Assembly (NCBI GenBank): GCA_030066685.1
Contig: JASJBF010000024.1
Span: 1 to 62,235, forward strand
DNA length: 62,235 nucleotides
Reading direction: 5' to 3'
DNA from: Kiloniellales bacterium
Lineage (GTDB): Bacteria; Pseudomonadota; Alphaproteobacteria; Kiloniellales; JAKSBE01
Part shown: piece by piece, positions 1-6,796 of the stretch
How positions within the stretch are numbered: the stretch's first letter is position 1
Layout: each line of letters opens with the position of its first letter
The notes under the pieces: generated by a model
The model's database searches: none
Told to the model about the DNA's origin: nothing
Seen by the model: only the letters and a program-made list of their open reading frames with translations
Program-made: the position numbers and the translations under genes

Positions 1-2
1 AG

Positions 3-1268
3 GCGGCCCTGGGCGCGGGCGCCCAGAGCGGCGACATCGTGGTCCAGGTGACCGGCGCCTCGGGCTGGGGCGCGGCCACCCAGGCGGTCGCCTTCACGGC
101 CGCCGGGGTCGACCAGGCGGCAACGCCACTGCTCTCCCAGGCGAGCAGTCCGGGCACGGCCGAGACCGCGATCGCGGCCAGCATCACGACCGGCGCCAAG
201 TCGCTGCTGGTCAGCGCCTTCGGCCTGGGCGACCAGGCGACCTGGGCGCCCGGTGCGGGCGAGACCCAGGCCGGCTACGCCGGCTCCGGCTCGGCGGCCG
301 GCGGGGCGAGCACCGAGGTCGCGGGCCCCGGCACCGCAGACATGAGCTGGTCGGGCCCGGCGCCGCCGGGTAGGCGGCGGCGGCAGCGCCGGCGACGTGG
401 TCGAGCGCTACGCCTACGACCCCCACGGCGAGGGCCTGGACGAGGGGGCCTGGGCAGCATTGCCTTCCGCTACGCCGGCCAGCGCTACGACGCCGAGACC
501 AAGCTGATCTACATGCGCGCGCGCTACTACAGCGTCGCCATCGGCCGCTTCCTCTCCCCCGATCCCATCGGCTACGAAGACGGCTTCAACCTCTACACCT
601 ACGCCGCCAACTCGCCCCTCAACTTCATCGACCCCACGGGCCTTCTCGCAGCTCGGAGCTTCATTTTCGACGGCCGCTCTCTTCGCGAGACCGACTATTT
701 ACAAAGGACACCAACGTTTCTGGAACGCACGGCGAATTTCATTGCGCGTAACGAGGAGAAGATCGTCGTCGGAGTCCGTGTAGGAATTGCGGCGGGGGCG
801 CTTTTGGCGGACCTCTTGACGGTACCCTCCGGTGAAGGGCTCGCCGGTGCGGCCGCTGCGCGCAGCCTCGGCCGCAGACTTATCGATTGGCTCTTGGGCA
901 AGGACCAAGTCATCTATAACAATGGTTGGCAAACCCGAGATGGACGTTTTGCCAGCCCACGGAGCTCTGGCCAAACGACATACCAGTTTGCGGAGCGACT
1001 TCCATGGGACTCTATCGCTCAGAAGCCTGGATGGTCAGTTATCCGTGGTAGGGTCTATGCGCGAAACAGCGCGGGAGATATTAGGATCTATGATGGAGTG
1101 GCGGTCAGCCCGAGGGGGCGAGTCATAGGTCTTGAGATCAAGACGGGTCTGTCCCGGAACTCCCGGCAACTCGGCTTCGATAGAGGAATCAACACGCAGA
1201 ATCCCGCATCTGCTTTTGGAGAGAACACCGGCCTTGTCATAGGTCGAGCATTCCATATCAAGTTATAG
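3..1268 (+). CDS. Rhs-family polymorphic toxin, 3' part, PD-(D/E)xK-like tip (5' end outside window)
   Basis: The reading frame is open at the window edge, so the true start lies upstream. Three parts are visible. An N-terminal Gly/Ala/Ser/Thr-rich beta-type segment ends near 350 and is not Rhs-like. A classic Rhs core end follows at about 455-645, with FRYAGQRYDAET, RARYYS, GRFLSPDPIG, Y.YAANSPLN and DPTG. A variable tip of about 200 residues follows. The tip ends with D..IYDG.....G...GLEIKTG, the spacing of a PD-(D/E)xK nuclease core, so DNase activity is inferred. Around 360-448 the frame looks scrambled (Arg-rich), while the +1 frame reads VVERYAYDPHGE, a genuine Rhs repeat. This points to two compensating frameshifts or a rearrangement. 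The tip is less GC-rich than its surroundings, as usual for exchanged Rhs tips. The next gene is probably its immunity partner. Confidence 0.75.
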   Translation, partial: AALGAGAQSGDIVVQVTGASGWGAATQAVAFTAAGVDQAATPLLSQASSPGTAETAIAASITTGAKSLLVSAFGLGDQATWAPGAGETQAGYAGSGSAAGGASTEVAGPGTADMSWSGPAPPGRRRRQRRRRGRALRLRPPRRGPGRGGLGSIAFRYAGQRYDAETKLIYMRARYYSVAIGRFLSPDPIGYEDGFNLYTYAANSPLNFIDPTGLLAARSFIFDGRSLRETDYLQRTPTFLERTANFIARNEEKIVVGVRVGIAAGALLADLLTVPSGEGLAGAAAARSLGRRLIDWLLGKDQVIYNNGWQTRDGRFASPRSSGQTTYQFAERLPWDSIAQKPGWSVIRGRVYARNSAGDIRIYDGVAVSPRGRVIGLEIKTGLSRNSRQLGFDRGINTQNPASAFGENTGLVIGRAFHIKL

Positions 1269-1277
1269 GGAGGTGCG

Positions 1278-1928
1278 ATGGGGCAAGATCTGGATGTAAG
1301 GCCGTGTGTTCTCGAGATGTTGAACGACAACGTGGATCGGGTGCTCTTGCCGCAGGGATTCCGCCGACCCAATCGATCGAAGTCGTACGATCGTGAGATC
1401 GGCGCGACGACACAGGGAATCAACATTCTGGTGGAGAAGCGGCCGCGCTACTATCCCGGCGCCGTGGCGCATATCCGCCCGTGGGTTTCCGTGTCCATGA
1501 AGACTGTCGGCCGGATTGCCAAGGACCTGGTCGACGACAACTTGGACCTTCTGGGCGGCAGCGCAGAGATCGTCGTCAACCAGCCGATCGAGCTGGTCGC
1601 ACCGAAAGATAGACACGAGGAGTGGTATGCCTTCTCCGGCGAGGACTTCGCGGAGATCGGCGCGGGGGTCGCGGCCTTCATCGGCACCTGGATCCTGCCG
1701 TTCCTGGAAGACTACCGGGAGCCGGCGGATTTGATCAGGGGCGCGGCACGTCAGGACGACCGGCTGATCCGGCAGAAGCACTTCTGGATATTCGTGATGG
1801 CCGCGCACATCGAGCTTGGCGAAGCGGAGGCGGCGAAGCGATTGCTTGCCGAGCACTTTTCCGGCTTGGGGCTGAGGCGCCGCTTCGCGCCGGTCTACGC
1901 CTATTTCGGCGAGAAGGCTTTCGATTGA
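1278..1928 (+). CDS. Probable cognate immunity protein of the Rhs toxin
   Basis: This 216-residue cytosolic protein has no signal peptide or membrane segment. It starts 9 bp after the Rhs toxin stop, with GGGAGG just upstream of the ATG. The sequence resembles DUF4304-type proteins in general feel (basic N-terminus, VSVSMKTVGRIAKDL, then a helical C-terminus ending in FAPVYAYFGEKAFD), but I do not recognise a family with certainty. The immunity role rests on position: Rhs and related toxins are almost always followed directly by a small cytosolic gene that neutralises the tip domain. Moderate GC, like the tip, supports joint transfer. Confidence 0.65.
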   Translation: MGQDLDVRPCVLEMLNDNVDRVLLPQGFRRPNRSKSYDREIGATTQGINILVEKRPRYYPGAVAHIRPWVSVSMKTVGRIAKDLVDDNLDLLGGSAEIVVNQPIELVAPKDRHEEWYAFSGEDFAEIGAGVAAFIGTWILPFLEDYREPADLIRGAARQDDRLIRQKHFWIFVMAAHIELGEAEAAKRLLAEHFSGLGLRRRFAPVYAYFGEKAFD

Positions 1929-2002
1929 CGGCCTCGAGGCCTTTGACGTCTGGCCCGAGAGGTCTGGTCCGGCGAGACTGAAGGGCGGCGGAGGACAGCG
2001 AG

Positions 2003-2395
2003 ATGATGAGCTCAAAGGCACTGCGCGCGGGACTGTCGTGCGTCTCGATGGTCGCGGCTCTGGTTCTCGGGCTCGGCGCCTGTGTCGGCCCCCGCGAGGC
2101 CAATCCTTCCGGCCTGTACTTGAGCTAAGACGGCGCCGAACGCATCTTGGTCGAGGCCTCCCGGCGCATTCGCTTTCAGATCCGCCTGGATGAGGCCGAT
2201 TCCGATCGGCTGACGGATCGGGAGTACCAGAAGTACTCGATTTGGCCGAAGAGCAGAAGGCTGGTCCCCTACCCGATGAGATCTGCGGGAGCTTTTGGGA
2301 TCGGCAAGTTCAAATGGCTGTGGAAAGACGGCAGGATCGCCAAGACCGACGACAAGACCGGGGAGGTCATCACTTGGTTCGAGTGGCAAGGCTAG
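2003..2395 (+). pseudogene. Small lipoprotein gene interrupted by an in-frame TAA
   Basis: The ATG at 2003 opens a lipoprotein signal peptide (MMSSKALRAG..., hydrophobic stretch, lipobox LGLGAC at residues 22-27). After 41 codons it meets TAA at 2126-2128. The same frame then runs on without a stop to TAG at 2393-2395, reading DGAERILVEASRRIRF...WKDGRIAKTDDKTGEVITWFEWQG, which looks like a folded small protein domain. The join GLYLS-stop-DGAERI reads as one continuous lipoprotein of about 130 residues. A nonsense mutation is the simplest explanation; readthrough or a base-call error are alternatives. The terminal TAG comes from the edge of the repeat that follows. Function is unknown. Confidence 0.6.
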
Positions 2396-2508
2396 AGCGG
2401 GATGATTTGAAGTCGAATCGACTTCAAATCTGAATCCCGCTCTACTTCAACAGATCAGAGCACGATTCAGATATGAGGTTGCTTCAACCTCATATCATCG
2501 TGCTCTAG
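2392..2508. repeat. Composite double-hairpin repeat, copy 1 (117 bp)
   Basis: The element runs from CTAG to CTAG. It holds two 50-nt hairpins (2394-2443 and 2457-2506) separated by 13 nt (ACTTCAACAGATC). Hairpin 1 opens with AGAGCGGGAT and closes with ATCCCGCTCT; hairpin 2 opens with AGAGCACGAT and closes with ATCGTGCTCT. Hairpin 1 read backwards aligns with hairpin 2 over its whole length: same arms, same 3-nt TCA bulge on one side, same inner-stem length. The differences are mostly paired substitutions. This is a head-to-head pair of related units, like a REP/BIME. A second copy lies at 19283-19399. The first CTAG supplies the stop codon of the broken lipoprotein gene. Confidence 0.85.
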
Positions 2509-2704
2509 CGCCGGGCCCGGTCGCGCGCCTGGGCGCAGGTCTCCCGTCGGACGCGAAGCTCGAAGGAACGGCGAGGGCGGATGTCGGCCGGGGCGAGGGC
2601 GGAAACCTCTGGGCCGAGACGGCGCGGCGCGGCTGCGGGCGCCCGGCTCCGCCCTCTTCCCGGCGCGTCCGGCGCGCGGCGCTCCGGCCCGGGCCGCGCG
2701 GGAT

Positions 2705-2718
2705 TTGACCCGGATCAA
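2705..2718. promoter_or_regulatory. FNR/FixK-type box upstream of hsp20
   Basis: The sequence TTGACCCGGATCAA matches the FNR-family consensus TTGAT-N4-ATCAA with one mismatch. Its centre lies about 72 bp before the hsp20 start codon, which would suit a class II site with a leader of about 30 nt. Control of hsp20 by an oxygen-responsive FNR/FixK regulator is inferred. Confidence 0.45.
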
Positions 2719-2783
2719 GGCGCGTCCGGCGCGGCGCGGGCAGGCTGGCGCTCACCTCAGGATGCCAGATATGGGAGCGCCCG

Positions 2784-3200
2784 ATGGTCGAGAAGTCCCA
2801 CACCGCCGGTTGGTGGCCGAACCTCTATGAACCGCTGCGCAGCATGGGCCAGAAGCTGGCCGAGTGGTTCGCGCCGAGGTCCGACGCCTCGGCCGTGGAC
2901 GACTATTACGAGGTCAACGTCGAGCTGCCCGGGGTCAAGGCCGGCGACGTCGACGTCTCGGTCCACGACAACAACCTGGTGGTCCGCGGCGAGAAGCGCT
3001 TCGAGCACAGCGAGACCGGCCGCACCTACTTCTTCTCCGAGCGCGAGTACGGCGCCTTCCAGCGCAGCTTCCGCCTGCCCCCGGACGCCGACGCCGAGAA
3101 GATCGACGCCGAGTTCAGGGACGGCGTGCTCCGCCTGAGGATCGCCAAGCGCAGCGCCACACAGGTGGCCGGCAAGAAGATCGAGGTGCGCCAGGCCTGA
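2784..3200 (+). CDS. Small heat shock protein, Hsp20/alpha-crystallin family
   Basis: This 138-residue cytosolic holdase chaperone binds unfolding proteins without ATP. The alpha-crystallin domain spans about residues 38-130: DDYYEVNVELPGVKAGDVDVSV, NNLVVRGEKR, YGAFQRSFRLPPDADAEKIDAEFRDGVLRLRIAKR. The GVLRL motif and the G-x-F-x-R-x-x-x-LP strand are diagnostic. The N-terminal 37 residues are short and Trp-rich (GWWPNLYEPL). Length is normal for the family. The gene stands alone; a 7-bp GC hairpin follows at 3205. The FNR-like box upstream suggests induction at low oxygen rather than, or besides, heat. No clear RpoH promoter was found. Confidence 0.93.
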   Translation: MVEKSHTAGWWPNLYEPLRSMGQKLAEWFAPRSDASAVDDYYEVNVELPGVKAGDVDVSVHDNNLVVRGEKRFEHSETGRTYFFSEREYGAFQRSFRLPPDADAEKIDAEFRDGVLRLRIAKRSATQVAGKKIEVRQA

Positions 3201-3204
3201 GGCG

Positions 3205-3221
3205 CCCCGCGCGACGCGGGG
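3205..3221 (+). terminator. Short GC hairpin after hsp20
   Basis: CCCCGCG, loop CGA, CGCGGGG makes a perfect 7-bp stem 4 bp after the hsp20 stop. No T-run follows, so it is a weak intrinsic terminator at best. Confidence 0.35.
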
Positions 3222-3443
3222 GTCGGGCAGCCTAGAGCCCCGGCCCGCGCCGCTGCGATGGCATGAGGCCCCAGTATCCGCAATGCAACTGTGTCGAAAT
3301 GAAAACATCGGCACGGCTGCGCTTGACTTCTCAAAGGTTTTGACTCAGGACATCTTGCGTCGCAACGGCGTCTTGATCCCGACCCGATTTGTATTGGGGG
3401 GAATCGGGGGCCGTCTTACGCCAACTTTACTTGCGAGTTCGAG

Positions 3444-3788
3444 ATGAAAATCCTTCCCGTCCTGGCCTTGCTTCTGGCCATGCCCCTGTTATCCGGCTGC
3501 GCGATCTTCGGCGTCGCCGCGGTCGGCACCGCGGTCGCGGAGGGCGCCACCGCCGACGACGACCCCGATGCCTCGAACGGCATCGTCGCCCGGCAATGGC
3601 AGGCCGCCTGCGCCGCGGTCGACGGCACCGTCGACCCCAAGAGCGGCGACTGCAACGGCGACCTCTTCGCCTACTTCTTCGGCGGCGAGAAGCCCGAGCC
3701 GGCCGAGCCGCAGCCAGAGCCGGCCCAGTACCAGCCGCAGCCGCCGCAGGCCCAGCCGCAGCCCGTCGAGGCCCAGCCGGTCCAGTAG
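3444..3788 (+). CDS. Small lipoprotein with a Pro/Gln-rich tail
   Basis: The 114-residue product starts with a lipoprotein signal (MKILPVLALLLAMPLLSGC; lipobox LSGC, Cys19). A short Ala/Gly-rich linker follows, then a small central part with two further cysteines (QAACAAVDG, SGDCNGD). The last 35 or so residues are a repeat of Glu/Gln-Pro units (EPAEPQPEPAQYQPQPPQ...). Such tails are usually extended spacers near peptidoglycan. No family is recognised. It stands alone between hsp20 and the YD-repeat gene. The AT-richer 100 bp upstream is the likely promoter region. Confidence 0.7.
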   Translation: MKILPVLALLLAMPLLSGCAIFGVAAVGTAVAEGATADDDPDASNGIVARQWQAACAAVDGTVDPKSGDCNGDLFAYFFGGEKPEPAEPQPEPAQYQPQPPQAQPQPVEAQPVQ

Positions 3789-4081
3789 GGCCGGCCGGCC
3801 GAAACACCGGCGCCGCCGCAGGCCCCCGCCGCCGGTGAGCGCCCTGAACGCTCAGACCGGCGGGGCGGCCATCGCCGGCTACACGGTGCCGGCGGCCGCC
3901 GGCCGGTTGCTCCCGGCCGCCTCAACCTAGCGAAGCGATGTCGTAGAGCCCTGGTTGCGCATGCTTCTCTGTCCGTGGCTTTCCATCGCGAGACCTACCG
4001 ATTCTGGTAGCTGTGTTTTTCCGGGGTTCGTCTAGACTGATCCGAGTTGTGATCACCCTGCCAGAGAGGAGCGATCGGGCG

Positions 4082-4294
4082 ATGCGGATGAAGCTACTTT
4101 CCGGGCTTTCGGTCCTGCTGCTCTGCGGCGCGCTCCTCGGGGCGGCCGTGCCGGCGGGGGCCGGGAGCGTGTCCTACGAGTACGATGCGCTGGGGCGGCT
4201 GGAGCGGATCATCTATGACGACGGCACGGTCATCGAGTTCGTCTACGACGCCGCCGGCAACCGGACCAGCCGGGTGGTCACGCCCGGGACCTGA
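4082..4294 (+). CDS. Secreted mini-protein made of a single YD (Rhs) repeat unit
   Basis: The ATG at 4082 has a good Shine-Dalgarno (AGAGAGGAG, 4063-4071). The 70-residue product has a Sec signal peptide (LLSGLSVLLLCGALLGAAVPAGAG), and the mature part is essentially one YD-repeat pair: YEYDALGRLERIIYDDGT and VYDAAGNRTSRV. YD repeats normally occur in tens, forming the Rhs/Tc cocoon; an exported protein with only one is odd. It may be a remnant of a larger Rhs protein or a stand-alone small protein. The Rhs tail at the window start gives a local link. Upstream, 3789-4081 holds only a weak 5-bp hairpin followed by TTTTT at about 3995-4020. Confidence 0.65.
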   Translation: MRMKLLSGLSVLLLCGALLGAAVPAGAGSVSYEYDALGRLERIIYDDGTVIEFVYDAAGNRTSRVVTPGT

Positions 4295-4397
4295 GGGCGC
4301 TCTTTATCTCGAGGTATCTCGGCGCGCAGGGGCGGCTTCCCGGGTTTGGCTGGGTGGCGCTTGCCGACCTTACGCTTTGCCGCTATCCCCTGCCGCC

Positions 4398-4898
4398 ATG
4401 CCCCTGATCCCATCGCGCGGCGATCTCTTCGCGACGCCCGGCCTCCAGGGCCTCGGCCACGGCTGCAACTGCGCCGGGTCCATGGGCAAGGGGATCGCGG
4501 TGGCCTTTCGCGAACGCTGGCCGGAGATGTATGCGGCCTATAAGGAACGCTGCCGGGACGGGCGCTTCGGCCTCGGCGATGTGTTCCTCTGGGAGGAGGA
4601 CGGGGTCTGCGTCTTCAACCTCGGGACCCAGAAGAGCTGGCGCAGCCGGGCCGAGCTGCCCGCGATTCGCCGTGCGGTCGCCGAGACGCTGCGCTTGGCC
4701 GAGGCCCGGGGCCTGGCCGAGGTCGCCCTGCCGCGGATCGGCGCCGGGCTCGGTGGCCTGGACTGGGACGAGGTGCGCTCTTTGCTCGAAGAGCTGACCG
4801 CGGAGTCGCCGGTCCGGCTGCTTGTCTGCGAGGACCATGTTCCGGGTGCGCCGCTGCGGCCCTTGGGTGCAGAGCCGCAGGCGGACTCCTCCGGGTGA
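4398..4898 (+). CDS. Macro-domain protein (ADP-ribose binding/hydrolase type)
   Basis: Macro domains bind ADP-ribose or remove it from macromolecules. The ATG at 4398 gives 166 residues covering one macro domain. The phosphate loop reads GHGCNCAGSMGKGIAVAFRE, followed by WPEMYAAYKERC, and the second loop is IGAGLGGLDWDEV. This layout resembles the ALC1/DarG-like class, which includes TARG1-type deacylases. No DarT-like ADP-ribosyltransferase lies beside it, so a toxin-antitoxin role is not supported here. Translation from further upstream adds only low-complexity sequence. The prepilin peptidase gene starts about 40 bp downstream. Confidence 0.85.
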   Translation: MPLIPSRGDLFATPGLQGLGHGCNCAGSMGKGIAVAFRERWPEMYAAYKERCRDGRFGLGDVFLWEEDGVCVFNLGTQKSWRSRAELPAIRRAVAETLRLAEARGLAEVALPRIGAGLGGLDWDEVRSLLEELTAESPVRLLVCEDHVPGAPLRPLGAEPQADSSG

Positions 4899-4935
4899 CT
4901 GCCGCCCCTTGCCGGGCGCGGCCGGCGGGCCGATC

Positions 4936-5736
4936 ATGCCGGCGCCGCTGGAGCGGGGCCGCGCTGTGTCCGACGTCTTTCTTCTGCTGATCTCGCCCTT
5001 CGTGGGCAGCTTTCTCGGGGTGCTGGTGCTGCGGCTGCCGCGCGGCGAGGGGGTGGTGGCCGGGCGCTCGCGCTGCCCGCACTGCGGGACGACCCTGGGC
5101 GCGGCGGACCTGGTGCCGCTGCTGTCCTACCTGCTACGCGCGGGCAAGTGCCGGCACTGCGGGGCGCGGCTGTCCTGGCTCTATCCGGGGATCGAGCTGG
5201 CCGCGCTGGGGGTTGCGGGCTGGGCGCTCTGGGTGCTTTCCGGGAGCGGGCAGGCCGCGGGCTGGCTGGTCTGGGCCGGGGCGGCGCTGGGCTGGGCGCT
5301 GCTGGCCCTGGCCTTGATCGACCTGCGGCACTTCCTGCTGCCGGACGCGCTCACCCTGCCGCTGATCCCGGCCGGGCTGGCGGTGGCCTGGCTGGTCGAG
5401 CCGAGCAAGCTGCTGCCCCACGGGATCGGCGCGGCGGCCGGCTTCGCCGCCTTCACCGTGCTCACCTGGGGCTACCGGCGCTTTCGCGGGCGCGAGGGCC
5501 TGGGCCTGGGCGACGCCAAGCTCTTCGCCGCCGCCGGGGCCTGGGTCTCCTGGCAGGGGCTCGGCTCGGTGCTGCTCTGGGCCGTGCTGCCGGCGCTGGC
5601 GGTGACCCTGGTGCTGGGGCTGCGCCGCGGCGGACTGTCCGGGCGCACGCCGCTGCCCTTCGGCGCCTACCTGGCGGCGGGGCTCTGGCTGACCTGGCTC
5701 TACGGCCCGCTGCAGCCGACCTGGGCGCTGCCCTGA
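4936..5736 (+). CDS. gspO: Type IV prepilin peptidase (GspO/PilD family)
   Basis: This inner-membrane aspartic protease cleaves, and usually N-methylates, the prepilins. Here those are GspG, H, I, J and K, and perhaps the Flp pilin at 29 kb, although Flp pilins often use CpaA. The N-terminal zinc motif is present (CPHCG at about 47 and CRHCG at about 73). Catalytic aspartates lie in IDLRHFLLPD (about 128) and in the GxGD motif GLGLGDAKL (about 190). Seven to eight hydrophobic segments are visible. The length, 266 residues, is normal. A GTG at 4966 (SDVFLLLISPF) is an equally plausible start. It sits about 1 kb before gspE, so the peptidase belongs to the type II locus although it is transcribed separately. 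Confidence 0.9.
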   Translation: MPAPLERGRAVSDVFLLLISPFVGSFLGVLVLRLPRGEGVVAGRSRCPHCGTTLGAADLVPLLSYLLRAGKCRHCGARLSWLYPGIELAALGVAGWALWVLSGSGQAAGWLVWAGAALGWALLALALIDLRHFLLPDALTLPLIPAGLAVAWLVEPSKLLPHGIGAAAGFAAFTVLTWGYRRFRGREGLGLGDAKLFAAAGAWVSWQGLGSVLLWAVLPALAVTLVLGLRRGGLSGRTPLPFGAYLAAGLWLTWLYGPLQPTWALP

Positions 5737-5796
5737 GCGGGCCGAGGCGCCCTGCGGTTGCAAGCCGCGCGGGATCGTATCATCCTCTTGATCTAC

Positions 5797-5830
5797 GGCG
5801 AGACGGGGGCCGGGGGGGCCTCGTCTCGCC
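5797..5830 (+). terminator. Hairpin terminator after gspO
   Basis: GGCGAGACG and CGTCTCGCC form a 9-bp perfect stem around a G-rich 16-nt loop, 60 bp after gspO. No strong T-run follows. Confidence 0.5.
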
Positions 5831-5967
5831 GTGCTCTATAGCGTTGAGTGAGGGCGGGATTCGGACCCGACGTCCGGTCGGCTTCGAAGCGTTCCGCTCC
5901 AGGTCATGAAAGGCCGCCGCCCGCGCGGTTCGTCGCGGCGGCGGGCGCAGTTCCGGGGGGAATAAGA

Positions 5968-6204
5968 ATGCGATATGTGGTTGTTGTGCTGGCGCTGCTC
6001 TGCCTTGGCGCCTGCGCCAAGGAGGTCGTCTGGTCCAAGCCCGGCGTCACGGCCGAGCAGCTGGAGAAGGACAAGGCGGCCTGCACCAAGGAGGTTCCCA
6101 AGGCCGCCGGCGGCGGCACGGGCTCGGCGCCGACCACCTACCGGCTCAAGCAGATCCAGCCCAAGTGCATGGAAGGCCTGGGCTACACCCGGAGCCTGGA
6201 GTAG
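5968..6204 (+). CDS. Small outer-membrane-type lipoprotein
   Basis: The ATG at 5968 gives 78 residues with a lipoprotein signal (MRYVVVVLALLCLGACAK; lipobox LGAC, Cys16). The mature part (EVVWSKPGVTAEQLEKDKAACTKEV...YRLKQIQPKCMEGLGYTRSLE) contains two cysteines that could pair. The W.KPG.T..Q...D...C pattern is common in short proteobacterial lipoproteins in which a small residue group recurs before a C-terminal CMEA.GY-like motif. Function is unknown. It lies between gspO and the T2SS operon and ends before a strong terminator, so it is a single-gene unit. Confidence 0.75.
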   Translation: MRYVVVVLALLCLGACAKEVVWSKPGVTAEQLEKDKAACTKEVPKAAGGGTGSAPTTYRLKQIQPKCMEGLGYTRSLE

Positions 6205-6253
6205 GGCGGCGCGCCGGCCCGCCGCCGGGCCGGGCGCGAAACTCGGAAAAAGT

Positions 6254-6285
6254 AAGCGGGCCGGTCTTCATGACCGGCCCGCTTT
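6254..6285 (+). terminator. Strong intrinsic terminator
   Basis: AAGCGGGCCGGT, loop CTTCATG, ACCGGCCCGCTT makes a 12-bp stem followed by T, with AAAAA upstream on the other side. It ends the lipoprotein transcript and isolates the T2SS operon. Confidence 0.8.
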
Positions 6286-6796
6286 GCGGGGGAGTGGAGC
6301 GAGTGGGCTGAACGGTGAGGGCCTTCAGTCGCCTGACGACCTTCGTGTTCAGCCTAGGGTCGCAACTTGCCACCGGAAGGCTGCTCTCTCCGATCCTGGT
6401 GGCGGGCGGGTGACCAAGCCGGCCCGCCGGGCCACGACCATTGAGAGTGCCAACACAGGAAAAAGACTACCGCTACTCTTGCGGGAAAATCAATAGAGGA
6501 ATTGCTGCCTGTCGCCTTTACGCCTTCACCGCGTCACATTTTTGCGGCCTCTAGGGAGGGGAACGGTTGCGCCCAAGGGCGCGGGGCGGCCGCGGAAACC
6601 GGCCCGAAGCGGGCGCTCTCGCGTGCGGGTTGAAACACTTTGTCGCGGCGGCGGGGCGCGGTAAACTGGCCCCGCGCCCGACGGGCCCGGGCGCCGCGAT
6701 CCCGCGCTTCGGGGCCGCCGGGCGGACCGGGGCGCGGCAGCGGGTTCGGGCCGGCGGCCGAGACTGGCGACACCAAGGAGGAGAGGGACGGTCCCC
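6286..6796 (+). promoter_or_regulatory. Leader/promoter region of the gspE operon with motif shared with gspC
   Basis: No convincing gene lies in these 511 bp. At 6627-6661 the sequence GGGT-N5-CACTTTGTCG-N7-GGG-N-CGCGG occurs; the same pattern is found upstream of gspC at 13961-13995. The gspE ribosome site AAGGAGGAG lies 14-20 bp before its ATG. Confidence 0.45.

Noticed and set aside
2392-2508. CRISPR-like reading of the repeated hairpins
   Set aside because: Two unlike hairpins in opposite orientation, no array of equal spacers, and no cas genes.
4398-4898. DarTG toxin-antitoxin module
   Set aside because: No DarT-like ADP-ribosyltransferase gene adjoins the macro-domain gene.
5850-5880. 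tRNA-like T-arm on the minus strand (GGGATTCGGACCC, the reverse complement of a T-arm)
   Set aside because: Only the T-arm is seen, with one loop mismatch; no matching acceptor, anticodon or D-arm is found nearby. At most a fragment of an attachment-type sequence.
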